Shown here piece by piece: positions 33,595 through 45,286 of a DNA stretch of 64,000 bases. Origin of the DNA: Salvator merianae. Lineage: Eukaryota; Chordata; Lepidosauria; Squamata; Teiidae. A program made the translations under genes and the position numbers. A model generated the notes under the pieces. It had not been told where the DNA came from. It did not search any database and saw nothing but the letters and a program-made list of their open reading frames with translations. The DNA lies in the NCBI GenBank assembly GCA_003586115.2, contig QVOM02000034.1, forward strand, positions 112,842,376 through 112,906,375, in the 5' to 3' direction. The stretch's first letter is position 1. Every line of letters begins with the position of its first letter.

Positions 33595-34435
33595 TTTACG
33601 GTCTTGGCTAAGGACAGTGGTAAATGACAGAGTTGGTTATAGCCACTTCACTAATCATGTTTGCATGGTTGGTTTCAAGCAAATAAAATTGTGGTATTAG
33701 AATAAGCTATATCATAGCAAGCATCTGTGATCCAGAGTTTGCCCTTGGCTTGTATTCACCATGTACTGAAGTAGTTAATAGGTATTATACAATGCAATTT
33801 GGTCTTTCTTCCAAGGGTAACCATTTGAACACCCACTTCAGCAAATTGGCAATCAGAACATCCTAGAACATCACAATTTCCTGGAAAAGATTCTGATCAG
33901 AATCAGAACATTAGAATAAAGAGACGCTATAGAGAATGTCACAAATAAGTCTTGAGAAAAGAAAAAAAATCATTTTTCCCAATCTAGGTTCCCATAAATT
34001 ATACAACGTTACAGAGAAAAAGAAAAGGATGCCAGGATGCTTTCATTGGATACAGGGGAAATCCATGGCTTTTTCAGGAAGAGAAAAAAGGCTTTTTCCC
34101 CCTCTTAGAGGAAACAGCTGGATTCACATGAGAGGCACAGAAGAAATATCCTCCAATATTTGCCTTCTGGCTGAAACTGGTTCTTTATTCTTGGATTTAC
34201 AATGGGGCTTCAGAGGACTTGGTGGCATTTGAGACTCCCCTTGTGCAAAGTGGCCATGTTTTCCAGTGCCATTGAAAATGCCTTTGTTTTTTGCATTTGA
34301 TCTCCTACAGCTTCAATCTGTCTGGTGAAAGATTGCCGTTTTAACATTGTGAGTAGCATGTAGCTAACTAAGAGAGACTGGACTTTGATAGATTCTCTAC
34401 TGGTCAGCTTTTAGAAGCATTCTATGTAACCCCAA
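33595..34435. other. No recognisable feature
   Basis: Unique AT-rich sequence; the 98-codon frame at 33936-34232 has no known similarity. Confidence 0.4.
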
Positions 34436-34440
34436 GAAAA

Positions 34441-34505
34441 TATTTTATTTATTTATTTGTATACTCATATTTAGCCTAATTTGGAATGATTTAAGGAGGC
34501 TAACA
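34441..34505 (-). mobile_element. LINE/SINE 3' tail fragment
   Basis: TTTATTTATTTATTTGTATAC followed by a diverged TTTAGCC...AAGGAGGCTAACAA resembles the reversed L2-type tail common in squamate repeats. Confidence 0.35.
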
Positions 34506-34680
34506 AGAAACTTTTTGCAAACTGGGTGAACCGTTTCTATGTGACCCCAACAGATTACCCAAATGTTCTCAGGCTGTTTGCAAATTAAGCATATTATTGA
34601 TTAATCTGCAGAGATGTGTAGGAATTGATGTGCTCAGTCATGGTGGGAAATGTTGTAGATTGTGCCACTTTTGATTGGCT

Positions 34681-35214
34681 TAGAGATGAGCAAATTTATT
34701 TTGATTTGGAACAGTTTGAATTGAATCATTCAGTTTGAACCAGCTTAATTTCCCCCTGTTCAAAGGGGGTTGGTTTGATCCAAACTGAACTGGAGGTGCT
34801 TGGTTGCACTGAATTAAACTGAATGGTTCAATTGGAACAGTGCTAAATTGACCTACATTTGGTCCTTTTTTTCAGTGTATTTCATACCCACCTTTTCTTT
34901 TTTAAATAATTAGTTTTAAATTTGCAGGTTTGCAAGTTCTGAGGGGGGGGGATGCCAACTTGTGAAGCTGCAGATTTGTGCAATTGCACAAAACTCACTC
35001 TTATTTTTTTAAGAAAGATGGAGGTAAAATAGGACAAGGAGAAAACCAGGGGTCCTAGTGCCTTTTTTAAAGAGTTCAAACAGTTTACAACCAGTTTTAG
35101 GTTTGATCTAGAGCTGCTCAAGCCAGTTTGACTTGGTCCTAGATTGAACTGAATTAAATGAGCTTTGGTTCGATTCAAACCAAACTAATGAATTTCAGTT
35201 TGTGCACATGTCTA
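34681..35214. mobile_element. hAT-like element (family A, GGTTTGGTTCA subtype), enlarged
   Basis: It starts TAGAGATGAGCAAAT and ends TGTGCACATGTCTA. The subterminal regions share words with the 33297 copy (CAGTTTGAACCA, GGTTTGATCCAAACTGAACT, TTCAAACCAAACTAATG). The middle, about 34870-35090, is unrelated and may be a further insertion. The flanks GATTGGCT and CTGAGGCT match at four of eight positions, so the duplication is uncertain. Confidence 0.6.
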
Positions 35215-35217
35215 CTG

Positions 35218-35430
35218 AGGCTACATTCAAATCCAGTCTAAGAAAACGATACCCCTAAAAGTGACTCAGAGACAGTTTAGAGATATTTTCAGGCAGGATC
35301 ATTCAGCCTTCCTCTTCTCTTTCATGAACATTCTAGGCTAGAAAAGGTAGGCTAGAGGTGGGTTGAGAGTACCACTTTTGAGACACATTTTTTTGCTACA
35401 TGTGAATGTATTCTTAGTTGCTCCTAATAA
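35218..35430. mobile_element. MITE, family E
   Basis: It directly abuts the previous element. The core TCATGAACATTCTAGGCTAG, AAAAGGTAGGCTAGAGGTGG is shared with 18003-18213, and the ends GGCTACATTCAAATCC and CATGTGAATGTATTC are complementary. Confidence 0.65.
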
Positions 35431-35780
35431 ACTTGGTTCTAATGTAAAAGGTCATGAGTGTCTCAAATTCTACAAAATGCATTCAGGAGAAAAATTTGCC
35501 TACTCAATGTTTCAATTTAACCTTGTAAAATTTGTAACATAATTTTAAGATAACAGAATGTAATATGATCTGTGATAACTTGAGCAGCTCTATTTTAAGA
35601 GTTTAAGAAATTTTTCATATCAGGATATAGTATTACATTTTGTAATAGTTCATAACTAATGATTTAATTAGATATCAGAATGTGTAAGTATTGCCAAAAA
35701 CAAAAAGAGACCTTCAAAGTCATCACTAAATAGTTGGTAAGCTTTCCTAATTAATCTGTGGTAATCTTTTATTTAACTCT

Positions 35781-36045
35781 AAGAACATAAGAGGAGCCCT
35801 GCTAGATTGGGCTATGGCCCATCTAGTCCAGCCTCCTGTCTCACACAGTGACCCACCAATTGTTTCTGGGCATTCTCAAGCAGAATATATAGGCAAAATC
35901 TTCAACTACTCTTGTCTCCCTACAAATGGTCTTTAGAGGCATCCTGCCTATCTCTCCATCCTGTTGGCAGTACCAAGACATCTATTCTATTAGCCATTGA
36001 TACACCTGACCTCCATGAATCTGACCAATCTTTTCTTAAAGATTA
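35781..36045 (-). mobile_element. CR1 LINE 3' end
   Basis: AAGAACATAAGAGGAGCCCT, then GGCCCATCTAGTCCAGCCTC is the reversed CR1 3' terminus. The minus-strand frame includes FMEVRCING, identical to the C-terminal segment of the copy at 7003-7566. The match stops at about 36045, where a hairpin-bearing sequence begins. Confidence 0.9.
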
Positions 36046-36235
36046 CCAGGGCCAAGCTCCACCCACTGTGGTTTAGCTTTGGACCAAAAATGGCCAACTT
36101 CAGGGCCATTTTCAGTCTGATGCTAAACCATAAGAGGCGACTGTGAAGATTTTGGAGGTCAGGAGGTGCTGCTGGGTAACTTGTGTGGCTTCTGCCCGCA
36201 GTAGATTCCCAGCTTCCCACTCTGTAGATAACCTT
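36046..36235. repeat. Hairpin-bearing block beside the CR1 copy
   Basis: GGTTTAGCTTTGGACC and AAAATGGCC pair with GGCCATTTTCAG and CTGATGCTAAACC, spanning 36071-36132. It is probably a small MITE fragment that truncated the CR1 copy. Confidence 0.4.
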
Positions 36236-36241
36236 TCTTTT

Positions 36242-36466
36242 CTGTGATCAGAAAGAGAAAAAAGAAAAATCTTTGAGGTAGCTCTGAGGTGGCTTAGAGA
36301 AGGCTTTTAGGTGGGATTGTTCACCCACTAGTCTGCCCCTCCTCCCTCTCACAAACATTCTGTGCTAGAAAAGGCAGATTAGAAAAAGTTGGGAACACAA
36401 AGACAGCACGCTGTGTCTCTTTCTCAGGCACCTCTGAGGTGCCCCTTTTATTATGTCTGAACACAG
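36242..36466. mobile_element. Palindromic MITE, family E
   Basis: The ends are CTGTGATCAG and CTGAACACAG. The core ACAAACATTCTGTGCTAGAA, GTGCCCCTTTTATTATGTCTG matches the 18003 copy in reverse orientation. The flanking 8-mers match only weakly. Confidence 0.7.
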
Positions 36467-36488
36467 TCCTTGTTGCTTCTTCTACATA

Positions 36489-36691
36489 TAGTGCAACGAC
36501 AGCTTATCGCTTTAAGAACGGGTGTTCAAATGTTGCTGGAAGGGGAGATTGCTGGCCACGAAACCACGCCCCTCTCTGGGTGAGTCTTGCAGTGGCCTGC
36601 TGCAGCAAAATGGGGAGCCTGCTGCCAGTGATCTCCCCTTCCAGCAACATGCGAATACCCATTCTTAAAGCGATGAACCATCACTGATATA
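36489..36691. mobile_element. Palindromic MITE, CTTATCGCTTTAAGAA type
   Basis: The left arm has TATCGCTTTAAGAACGGGTG and GTTGCTGGAAGGGGAGAT. The right arm is the complement: ATCTCCCCTTCCAGCAAC, then ATACCCATTCTTAAAGCGAT. The arms are about 70 bp with high identity and form a long hairpin. No target duplication is seen. Confidence 0.8.
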
Positions 36692-36694
36692 GTG

Positions 36695-38910
36695 TTAGAT
36701 GAGTCCCAGCGCCCAGGGTTACAATCTACTTATTGCAATTTCCTGGTTCCCTAGATAAAGAACTGTCTTAGAGTAAGCAAATGGCTGACTGTTACCCACT
36801 TTTGGCAGAAAATTTTGGGAAGGAGAATATTCCCAATCCAAATCAAATTCATTATAGTCATAAGATCCAAAACAAGAGAAGGAAATATAACACATTGATA
36901 CTGCCTTCTGGCAAAACAAGGGTTGAAATGCATACATCAACAGCAACAGTGGTAAACTTCCCTCACAAACTGTGGCCTTACACTTTGCTTCAGGCATAAA
37001 CAGTTGTGCAATATTGCACTACAGAACTGCCATGCTTCTCTTTCACATACACATTTTAGTGATGGGCCAAGAAGCTCTCATTTAAATTCTCATCCTGTGA
37101 GGATTTTGTTTTTATTTAACTCACTCCAACAGCTCTCAACAGAAGAAGACACCTGGTTTCCATGGCTGTATCACATGGGAATTCATTCACATCATGCAGC
37201 TGCAAATTACATCCTTGGGAACAATATGTTTTTTGGGGGAAACTGTCTGCAGTACACAGAATAGTGAAAAGGGATTCTGGAATGTTAATATTCCAACTTA
37301 TAAAGCTTAGTTTTGCATACAGTAGGTGAAATCATTGCAGAACTGCTACTCTGTAACCTAAATAATAGTTAACATTTACTTACATCCAGGCAGCAACAGA
37401 TCATATTTTAAACATTGTGATTTCAGTGCTGAACTGTATAATTTGTGGTTTCGTTTTTAAGAAGCAACTAGAAGTTTTCATTGGGTGGAATTTCTTCTGT
37501 GTTAAAATACATATGGTAAAAAAGAAGCATGGGGTTTGTGGGTTTTATTGTGTGTGTGTTATTTTTACCCTGCTAGCATTAGGTTTGTTACCATTTTCCT
37601 GACCCACTTTATTTATTTTTCTTCTTTCTGGTTTATTCATATTGTGATTCCAAACCAATGTTACAAAGCTACATAACTAATTAGATTTGGCCAGTCTGGA
37701 GCAACGGTTATGGGTAGGGCAAAATGAACACTCACAGTTCATCTTTGGTGGTTGCGAATGATGTTTAGATCTATTGCAGATGAAAGCTCCACTCACCCCC
37801 AACAGAGGCAAATTGTCAATCACCCCCTCCTCCCTATCCTTATCACCTGCATCCTTCTGGCCTAGCCAAAGCTGAAACTATCACCCATGCTTCTGTGTTG
37901 TACCTTTTCCCAGGATGTGAGGAAGGAGATAATAATTCTGTATTAACACCTATCTGGGACATTTTGACAACTTCTATGTCAGACTTCTGCTGGAAGACAA
38001 AGTTTCTACTCTCACCTCTCAGGTGTCAAAATTTGTTCTTTAGCAATTAAACTCCACAATTTTCTTGTTTCCTAAGTCCGGATACAGTCTTCTTTTACTT
38101 TGGTTTTGTTTATATCATGTTTTATTCTGCTCTATGATTCTGTCTTTTATATCTTATAGGATTCATATTGACATAGATTTTTATCATCTTTGTATTTGTT
38201 TCTTAACTGTTTTATTTGCTGCTCTTTTTTTTTTCTTTTGTATTGCTGGTCTGTAGCAAGCAAACAACCAAGCAATCACCACCTAGCTCTTCCACCCTGC
38301 GACAATATGATGTGATGTAATGAAGAAAATATTATGGACTATCAGATTGTATTGATATTATACTCAATTAACAAGAATAAAAATAAATAAGTGGGGACAA
38401 AACACATGAACACACCAAGACTCATCCACTTTAAAAGAGGCCATTATAAGCGTTACATACTTTTTGCTCTGCTTTAGAAAAGATACGTGTTCCTTTGATA
38501 TTGAGATTGGGATATTGAAACTGAGATTGAAATTGAGATTGGGATGCACACTGTCTGGACTCCTTCCTGGTCAATTCTGCTTCAACAACAGGGCAGCTTA
38601 AAATGGGGGTTACCCTTTGCTACTTTGCATTTCAGGACAAGTCTCTTCCCCTCTCTTCACCCATCCAACCAAGGTGAGAAAATCATGGCATACTGTGGTA
38701 AATCATACTGTGGTCCTCAGCCTAATTTCATGTCACCTTCAGTGCCACATGCTCCAGGTCCACTTTTAAGGTCGTTATCAATGGGTCTAGTGCTGCCTGG
38801 GTGAAAAGAAAGGGAAAGATTATGAGAAAGAAGTAATTATGGGCCATGTAGATGTTTACAGAAACAATCAGAGTCCAAAGAGATGGTCTTAATGTGAGAA
38901 GACTAGGTAA
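36695..38910. other. No recognisable feature
   Basis: Unique sequence. It includes T-rich stretches (38060-38250) whose hydrophobic frames are compositional. Confidence 0.4.
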
Positions 38911-38913
38911 CAT

Positions 38914-38936
38914 ATCTGTCTGTCTGTCCGTCTATC

Positions 38937-38993
<57 letters not shown>

Positions 38994-39009
38994 CCTACCT
39001 ATCTATCTG
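38914..39009 (+). repeat. (TCTG)n(TCTA)n tetranucleotide microsatellite
   Basis: About four TCTG/TCCG units followed by about 17 TATC units, with CTACCTACC interruptions near the end. Confidence 0.97.
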
Positions 39010-40225
39010 AACTGCAGAAAGAGGGAGAAGAGCAATGTAAGTATGAATGGGGAAGAAGTAAGGCCTCTTCTTGCAGGGGTAGAGAGATTAGTCCTAAAGG
39101 GGATCACTCCATTGCTAACTAGCTGTGGTATGAGAAAGGTGGATTGATATTTTGCAAAGACAAAAGGAAAATATCTTTGAACTGACCACTGGAAAGGCTC
39201 TGAGAGTCAAGAAAGGAAGTGGGAGATGGAAATGAGCATGAGGGTGGGAGAAGGAATGTCACAAAAAAGATAAAACAAGGATGCTAGAAGTAGAGAAGAA
39301 AGAGCAGGATTAGCTCTGCTCTGGCCACACCTATGCTCAGTGTACAGCCCTTGGAAAAGCACTGTGTTCACCTTCACCTAAAATACTTCCCCTTACCTTG
39401 TGAAGGAAAAGATTAGCTAAGGGTTCAATTTTTAAAAAGCGAGAAAGGGATGTTATAAAGCTTACTCCTCACTGAAAATGGCATACAGATAACTGTTCTG
39501 GACAGCGTTCATGAAACAGAAACCTCATTGAATCTTGAAATCATAGAATTATAGAGTTTTTGGGCTGGACGGAACCAGCTGGGCTGTAGGGTCCTGCCTC
39601 CTACTTTCCACAGGTTTCTCAACTGCTGTACTGCCTGCTGCAGGAAATCTGGTGGATGCTGAATGCCAGCTTCAGACCATGGCTTTTTATCCATGCTTAT
39701 GGTTATAGTCTCTGCAGTTTTAATATACTTTGTGTACAATGTGCCACCTTGTTATAACATGGTTAACTGATGATATTGCATTGTGCTGCAGTTTGTCATT
39801 GCTTTCTTCAAAGTGTTCCGGTGCTTGGTGGAGAAGGATATTTGTCCACTTTGTAGGGGTCTTGTATATGGGCAAGGGAGCCCTCTGGTGGCTGATTCAA
39901 TCACCTTTCCTTCCTCAAAGACTTTTGACTTGGAGGAGACTGGAAAGACTGTTGCCAACCCCACCAATGCTTTCTGACTGTAATAATTGCAATGTTTAGA
40001 TGTTCACATTTTAGGGTTTTGGTGGAACATTTAAAAAAATCACATTGTTTCAGGGATGAGTGAGAAGAGTCTTCCATACTGCTAATCCCAAATACTGGTA
40101 TTGCAGCCTGATATTTCATTAATCTGATTGGCAGGAATATGAAGGAAACCCTTGGGCATTTCATGAATGATAATGATTAATTCCTTTACCATCCTATCCC
40201 GGTAGCAGCATACATAGAAGAGGTA
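39010..40225. other. Mostly unique; possible CR1-like tail at 39536-39625
   Basis: AAATCATAGAATTATAGAGTT followed by GGGCTGGACGGAACC resembles the reversed 3' end of another CR1 subfamily, but the match is short. The rest holds nothing I can name. Confidence 0.35.
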
Positions 40226-40227
40226 AC

Positions 40228-40300
40228 GAATTTATTTATTTACGAATGTATATCCTGCCCTTCACCAGAATGTCCTAGGAAAGGTCACAACAATAAAAAC
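40228..40300 (-). mobile_element. L2-type 3' tail fragment
   Basis: AATTTATTTATTTACGAATG, then TATCCTGCCCTTCACC is the reverse complement of the L2 tail (GGTGAAGGGTGGG...ATAAATAAAT) seen at 14770-14815. Confidence 0.55.
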
Positions 40301-40379
40301 GGAATATAAAATGTATGGAATGTTCTTTAAACACATTTAAAATGGAACCCTCACTCCCTGTCTGGAACGACAGCACCCA

Positions 40380-40870
40380 GAAGAAGCTAAACTTCAAAGT
40401 TTAACTGATTCAGTTTAACTGCATTTCATTCTGTATGCATCCTGTTTGTGCAAAACCCGCAAATGCCACCATCATAAGATGCATGATTGCTTCCTATAAA
40501 TATACTGTATGCAGCTAAGGAGGTAAGGAATATGTATACGTTAATTCACCCTTATCACTCAACAGGGAATATGGGTTTATAATTACATTGAAGGGAATGG
40601 TAACTTTATACAGAAAATGAGAATGCTTTATTTGCCCTACAGTTTTAAATAAGCCATATTTACACCAATTATAGATTGAAATGTGATTATCATGCAAATT
40701 TCATAATTCTTTACATTTTGTGATTAACTTTTCAGCTCAACTGAGAAGGTATCAAAAAGTGCAAAAAGTGTGTAATTTTTAAAGGATGAGATACCTAATT
40801 TGAGAAAAATAAAATGATAGATAACTTTTGTAAGAAATAATATAAATACATATTTAAAATACGCGTTTTG
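40380..40870. other. Unique AT-rich block, candidate conserved non-coding DNA
   Basis: There is no repeat signature. The block contains an octamer-like ATGCAAAT (40692), several TAATT-type homeodomain words and TATGCATCC. The unbroken non-repetitive character is suggestive only; conservation cannot be read from one sequence. Confidence 0.25.
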
Positions 40871-40877
40871 GAATGGA

Positions 40878-40897
40878 TTTTTTTTTTTTTTTTTTTG
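40878..40897 (+). repeat. Poly-T run
   Basis: About 20 T residues. Confidence 0.95.
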
Positions 40898-40899
40898 CA

Positions 40900-43165
40900 T
40901 CAAAGATGAATATGGAGATGAATGTGATAAATGAGCACCTGCAATGTTGACATAAACCATTAAAAAACAGATCTGTTCTTCGTTAGTTGAAAATCTGGTG
41001 TAAACCTTTCTGATGGGGGATCCATTCCTCATTTTAAAGAATCATTGCTTGCATTAACTTCTGTTGTGCATTCTTCCCTTTACTTTCTCACTTCATCTAT
41101 CATGGGTTTTTTTATATGGCTGACCCAACAACGTGCGATGTGTTCTGGCCAAGAACTGGAAATTACTCTTAACACAGTGTAATTTCCAAGAGACACATTG
41201 TTTCCGTTTATTTACAGTTAGGACTTGGTTTCTCATTATAAGTTCTATCTCCGCACTCCTCCAAGCTTCAGTAAAACTAATTCCACTCATTTGAAGTTAT
41301 ACTGTTTTCCTTCTACCTCAGGATAGAGAATCTGATGAAAACCTTTCATGGTTTTCACATCATTTCACGAAATGGGAATGAGTTAACAGGAGATGCAAAT
41401 ACGCCAGGCTGTCTTCATGAAGGGAAATGAGGAGAATCTTGGAGAAGGCATTTCCAGTGACCCTGCTCACCCATCTCAGGTTAGAGAAATGAACATAGCC
41501 GGCAAGTTGATAAATTGCTCATATTACTTCTGAAAAATTTGGGTGTTATGTGAAAAGTGAAGAGAGGGCTGGTATTGATTGGATGACATCTTTATTTTGC
41601 TGAGTCTGGACAAAAGTCCCCTATAACAAATTCCTAACATGCCCACCCTCTAAATCTGACTGTGTGAAAACAAAACACTACACAATGTAGCAGCATCTTT
41701 TTAACAGACACTCAATATAGAAAGAAGTAGCAGGATGAGAAATCTAAGCAACATATTTCATTTTTAAGGATACTTTGAAGGATACGGGGAGAGGCCAAGT
41801 TGAGGAGTACAGATTCTGTTGTTGCTGTAGTTGAAAATATTTAAAAGCTGACCATTTACGCATATTTAGAAATCGGAATCAAAAGGTAAGCATTCTCGAG
41901 ATTGCTAATAAAGGCTAAAACCCATAGGTGGCAACATTGAATAATCTTTTTGACTGGAGACGTTCCTTCTGCAGTTACCCTTAATTAAAACTTCATATAC
42001 TCTTATGAATAATCTTCTTTATTTTCAACAATCTTGAATATGTATGTGCAAAATTGTTTGCAGATTTTGCAAAAGGAAAATGAACAATGAAAAGTATACA
42101 AATTTGAGTCCCTGCCTTTTTGATTTTAAAAAGACTATTTCAAAGTGCTTAAGTTTTCCCCTGTAGATTTCTTGTTTAGATTCTACACTGATACACCTGT
42201 TTAATTCTAACTCCAAACCTGTCTACCTTTTTAAATGGAAACCTTATTGTATATTCTGTCATTTCATCTGTATTTAAAGAGAGCTTTTGTTTTATAATGT
42301 GATGCATTCGTCAAATAATATGAGATGACTTTATGTGTACTGGGCTCACTATCTGCACAGACTGAGCACAATACACTTTGTCAGGTCTTGCAGCCTTGAA
42401 AAATAGTTGAAAATTGAAAAACAGCAAAGCTAGGAAATTATTATACCACATACAAAAAAGTATTTTAAAAATTAGGTCATTAATTCTAATATTAGGTACT
42501 TAGGATTGGTAGTATGTGAGATTTACTGATCTCAATATATTGTGATTTCCTAGGAATGTGATTGTTTCCCCTTATCTTTCTGTTATTGCATCAAAGAAGT
42601 CAGAAAAAACTAGGTGTGCCATTTCAGATGGGTAGGCCATCTAAAATTGTAGACCTGAGATCTACTGTGTCTGAGTTTAAGGAAAGGTCTGTACGGAACC
42701 CTCAGGCTGCCATAGGACTGCACTGGCAGTGCATAGGTGCACTGACCACACATATGAGAGGCTGAACAGTGCTCCTAGGGTTACACTTCTACACCCTGGG
42801 AACACTCATTGTGCCCTTAGCACTCTGAAGAGAGCTAAAATGGTGAATCATTGCAGACAGCTCTGGTAGCACTTAGCATAGTATACTGGACTGCACTGCC
42901 CAGACCTACTTAGTTTGGTGCAGTCTTGATGGTGAGCACAGGAAAGTGGCTGATCTCCATGGCCACTTTCTGTGCTTCCCAAAAGGACACCAAGAGGAAA
43001 GTCTGAACCAAGGAACCAAAGTGACCCAGTTCAGTGTTCCCTTTGTTCAGAACAGCATTGTTAACAAGTGTCTGGATGGTAATTAAAATTGGCACCATGA
43101 GTAATTTTCACTTATGGTGCAGATTTTGCAGTCATGCAGAATGTTCCTAAGACATGTCCAACTCA
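40900..43165. other. Mostly unique sequence; a 16-bp hairpin at 42936-42977
   Basis: No transposon signature is recognised. From 42640 onwards the base composition is more GC-rich and AGCACAGGAAAGTGGC pairs with GCCACTTTCTGTGCT, which may mark an unlisted MITE. Confidence 0.35.
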
Positions 43166-43167
43166 TG

Positions 43168-43610
43168 GGCCTGTTTGCACATTTTACTAGTGAGCATGCA
43201 GACACTCATTAGTGAGGTACATCTACACTTTGTGGAGGCATTTGTAATCAGGAGTGGGTTGCAGCCATTCCTGATCTCCTCTTGTTGTGAAGCATAAATT
43301 GTGTTCCACAGCTGGTCTGCTTCTGATATGCAATGTTCACAGCTTCTTTCAGGTGCAAATGCTGCACAGTATGGTGTAGTGCTGCACACTGGCTGCACAG
43401 CCATGTCACATCCCCAGTCACCATGGCAGTGGCTGAATGTTTCCCTGGCTGTTGTCATGGCACAAGTGACCAGCATTCGCACTGCATGTGGTGGAAGCAG
43501 TTTGCATTAATGTTCCAGTCCTCAAAGTGTGAATGGCTGTTGCACTGCAAGGTCTGTTCCACTGTGGAATGTATGTTTGACAGCATTCCACAGTGGAAAG
43601 TGCAGAAAGA
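43168..43610. mobile_element. MITE, family B
   Basis: The left end GGGCCTGTTTGCACATTTTA and the right end GTGCAGAAAGACCCC are roughly complementary. The interior has CAGGTGCAAATGCTGC, a GGCTGCACAGCCATG hairpin, ACCATGGCAGTGGCTGAATG and GTTCCACTGTGGAAT. It supplies the first half of the longest frame in the window (43333-44019). Confidence 0.7.
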
Positions 43611-43614
43611 CCCC

Positions 43615-44140
43615 ATCACAATTAACGACAACAGAAGCAGCAGCAAAGGAATGAATCTCTTTTCCCACATCATGAAGATCATGAAATCTCAAGCCGATCT
43701 GGATGCAGAAGGCTCTGCATGTATATTGAAGTCCCCCAAGACAAATGTCCTGCAGTTTTCCAACACCACATTAGAGACTACCTTCACCATCCCAGTCAGG
43801 GAGGCTGTTGGGCAGCAGAGATGGTGGTATAACAACAGCATCCCAATTCATCCCATTCATGCAATAGCAAGGCAGAGGTCCTCAGTTTGCAGGGGTTTCT
43901 TAACAGAGGAAATGGTGTATCTAATAATTACAGCAACATTTCACCCTGTTCCCCTAGCTTTGGCTGATGATGAACAGAAAAATCTAGTGGGGAAAGTTGG
44001 GTCAGGTCTACCCCATTGATCTTGACTAACCGGGTTTCAGTAATACATGCCAGGTCAGCTCCCTTATCCACAATCGGATCATTGACAAGGGCATTTTTAT
44101 TATTCAGAAGGAAGACCACCAGATACTTGCAAGTGAGAGG
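43615..44140 (-). mobile_element. L2 LINE, 5' endonuclease fragment
   Basis: The minus-strand frame at 43928-44119 reads NDPIVDKGADLACITETRL, then GVDLTQLSPLDFSVHHQP, the start of the L2 apurinic-endonuclease domain (the ITET motif includes the catalytic Glu). Lower down, the minus strand gives a diverged GDFNIH-type motif near 43715 (TTCAATATACATGCAGAGCC on that strand). The reverse-transcriptase part is absent. This is unusual because most LINE copies lose the 5' end. It may come from a long copy later cut by the MITE at 43168-43610. Confidence 0.8.
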
Positions 44141-44946
44141 AGGAATTGAGGAGTGACACTTAACCTAGGCCCTCTGGTGCAAAGAAGTTTCTGCCTCCTA
44201 CTCCCTCAGTACCCTCGACTTGTGATCACTGGGATGGTGGCACCCTCACTTTCCTCCCCTCTCTCACTCCATCCAAGCACATTACTCACACACTCTGTAC
44301 ACGCATACAAGGAAAGAAGATTTAAAAACAAAATGCACAAAAACCTCTAAAGCAAGTAAGTACACAAGCAGCTCTCCTTGTAACTGAGGCAGCTGACAAA
44401 AAGGGGCTCAATCCTGCAACAAAGTGCTTTCTTCAGGGTAACCCAACCAAGCAGGAGGGGCAGCTAGAGGGCAAGGTGGTCTAGGTTGCCACCACTGACC
44501 CTCCTCAGGAGCAATGAAACAATTCTCTTCCTCCTCAAGCAGAGTTTGTTAATTCTTGCAGTTCACATACTCCTGCAGATGTCCAAGGGATGATACTATT
44601 TGAATGTGTCCTTTCCTTATGGGACACTTGGCTCAGTCAAGATGCATGGGGAGACTGATAGAAGGCTGTACTGTGTTGGATGCATAGGTGGGATTGGTGG
44701 TGGACAGACCCAGAAGGACTATTTAGAGGGGAGTGTCAGGCTGTCTAGGCGTATTTAAAGCTGTTTTCTGGATCTGGCTACAAAGATGGTTAGCCTAGCA
44801 CAGCCCTGTTATGCCTTGAAAAGAGGGACAGAAGGAGCACAGATAGATTTGTGCGCATTCCTCAGAGAGGGAAAAGTGGACTTGGCAAAGGAAAGGTGGA
44901 CATGTGATGTACAGGAGACCCCTTGCAACTGGTTTACTTAAAGATA
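44141..44946. other. Unassigned; may include L2 5' leader
   Basis: The sequence upstream of the L2 endonuclease on the minus strand (44140-44500) could be the element's 5' untranslated leader. I cannot confirm this. The remainder is unique. Confidence 0.3.
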
Positions 44947-44954
44947 GTGTGGAC

Positions 44955-45286
44955 TAGTGATGTGCACGAAAAAATATATATTTTCGATTCAGTTTCAAAT
45001 GAAAATGTGTATTTTCGCTTCATCAGTGACTTTCATTGTCAAAAAATGCATTTTTTGCATTCGTTTTCCCATTGAAAATGCCATTGAAAATGCCATTTTC
45101 ATGGTTTAAACAGAGCGAAAATTGCAAAAATTCAACAAATTTCATTTTTTGCCAAAGAATAGGCTTTTTTGTTTTTGTTCGAAAACTGTAAATGTGAAAA
45201 AAGTCATTTCTGTTTCGATGCGAAAATTTGCAAAAATGAAATTTCAAACGAATTTTTGAATACGAATCAAAATTTGTACATCCCTA
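44955..45286. mobile_element. Complete AT-rich non-autonomous hAT element (family A, GAAAATG subtype)
   Basis: It begins TAGTGATGTGCACGAA and ends TTTGTACATCCCTA. The flanks are perfect 8-bp direct repeats, GTGTGGAC, at 44947-44954 and 45287-45294, the hAT signature. The interior alternates GAAAATG, CATTTTC, TGCAAAAAT and TTCGTTTT words. It has no coding capacity. Confidence 0.92.
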
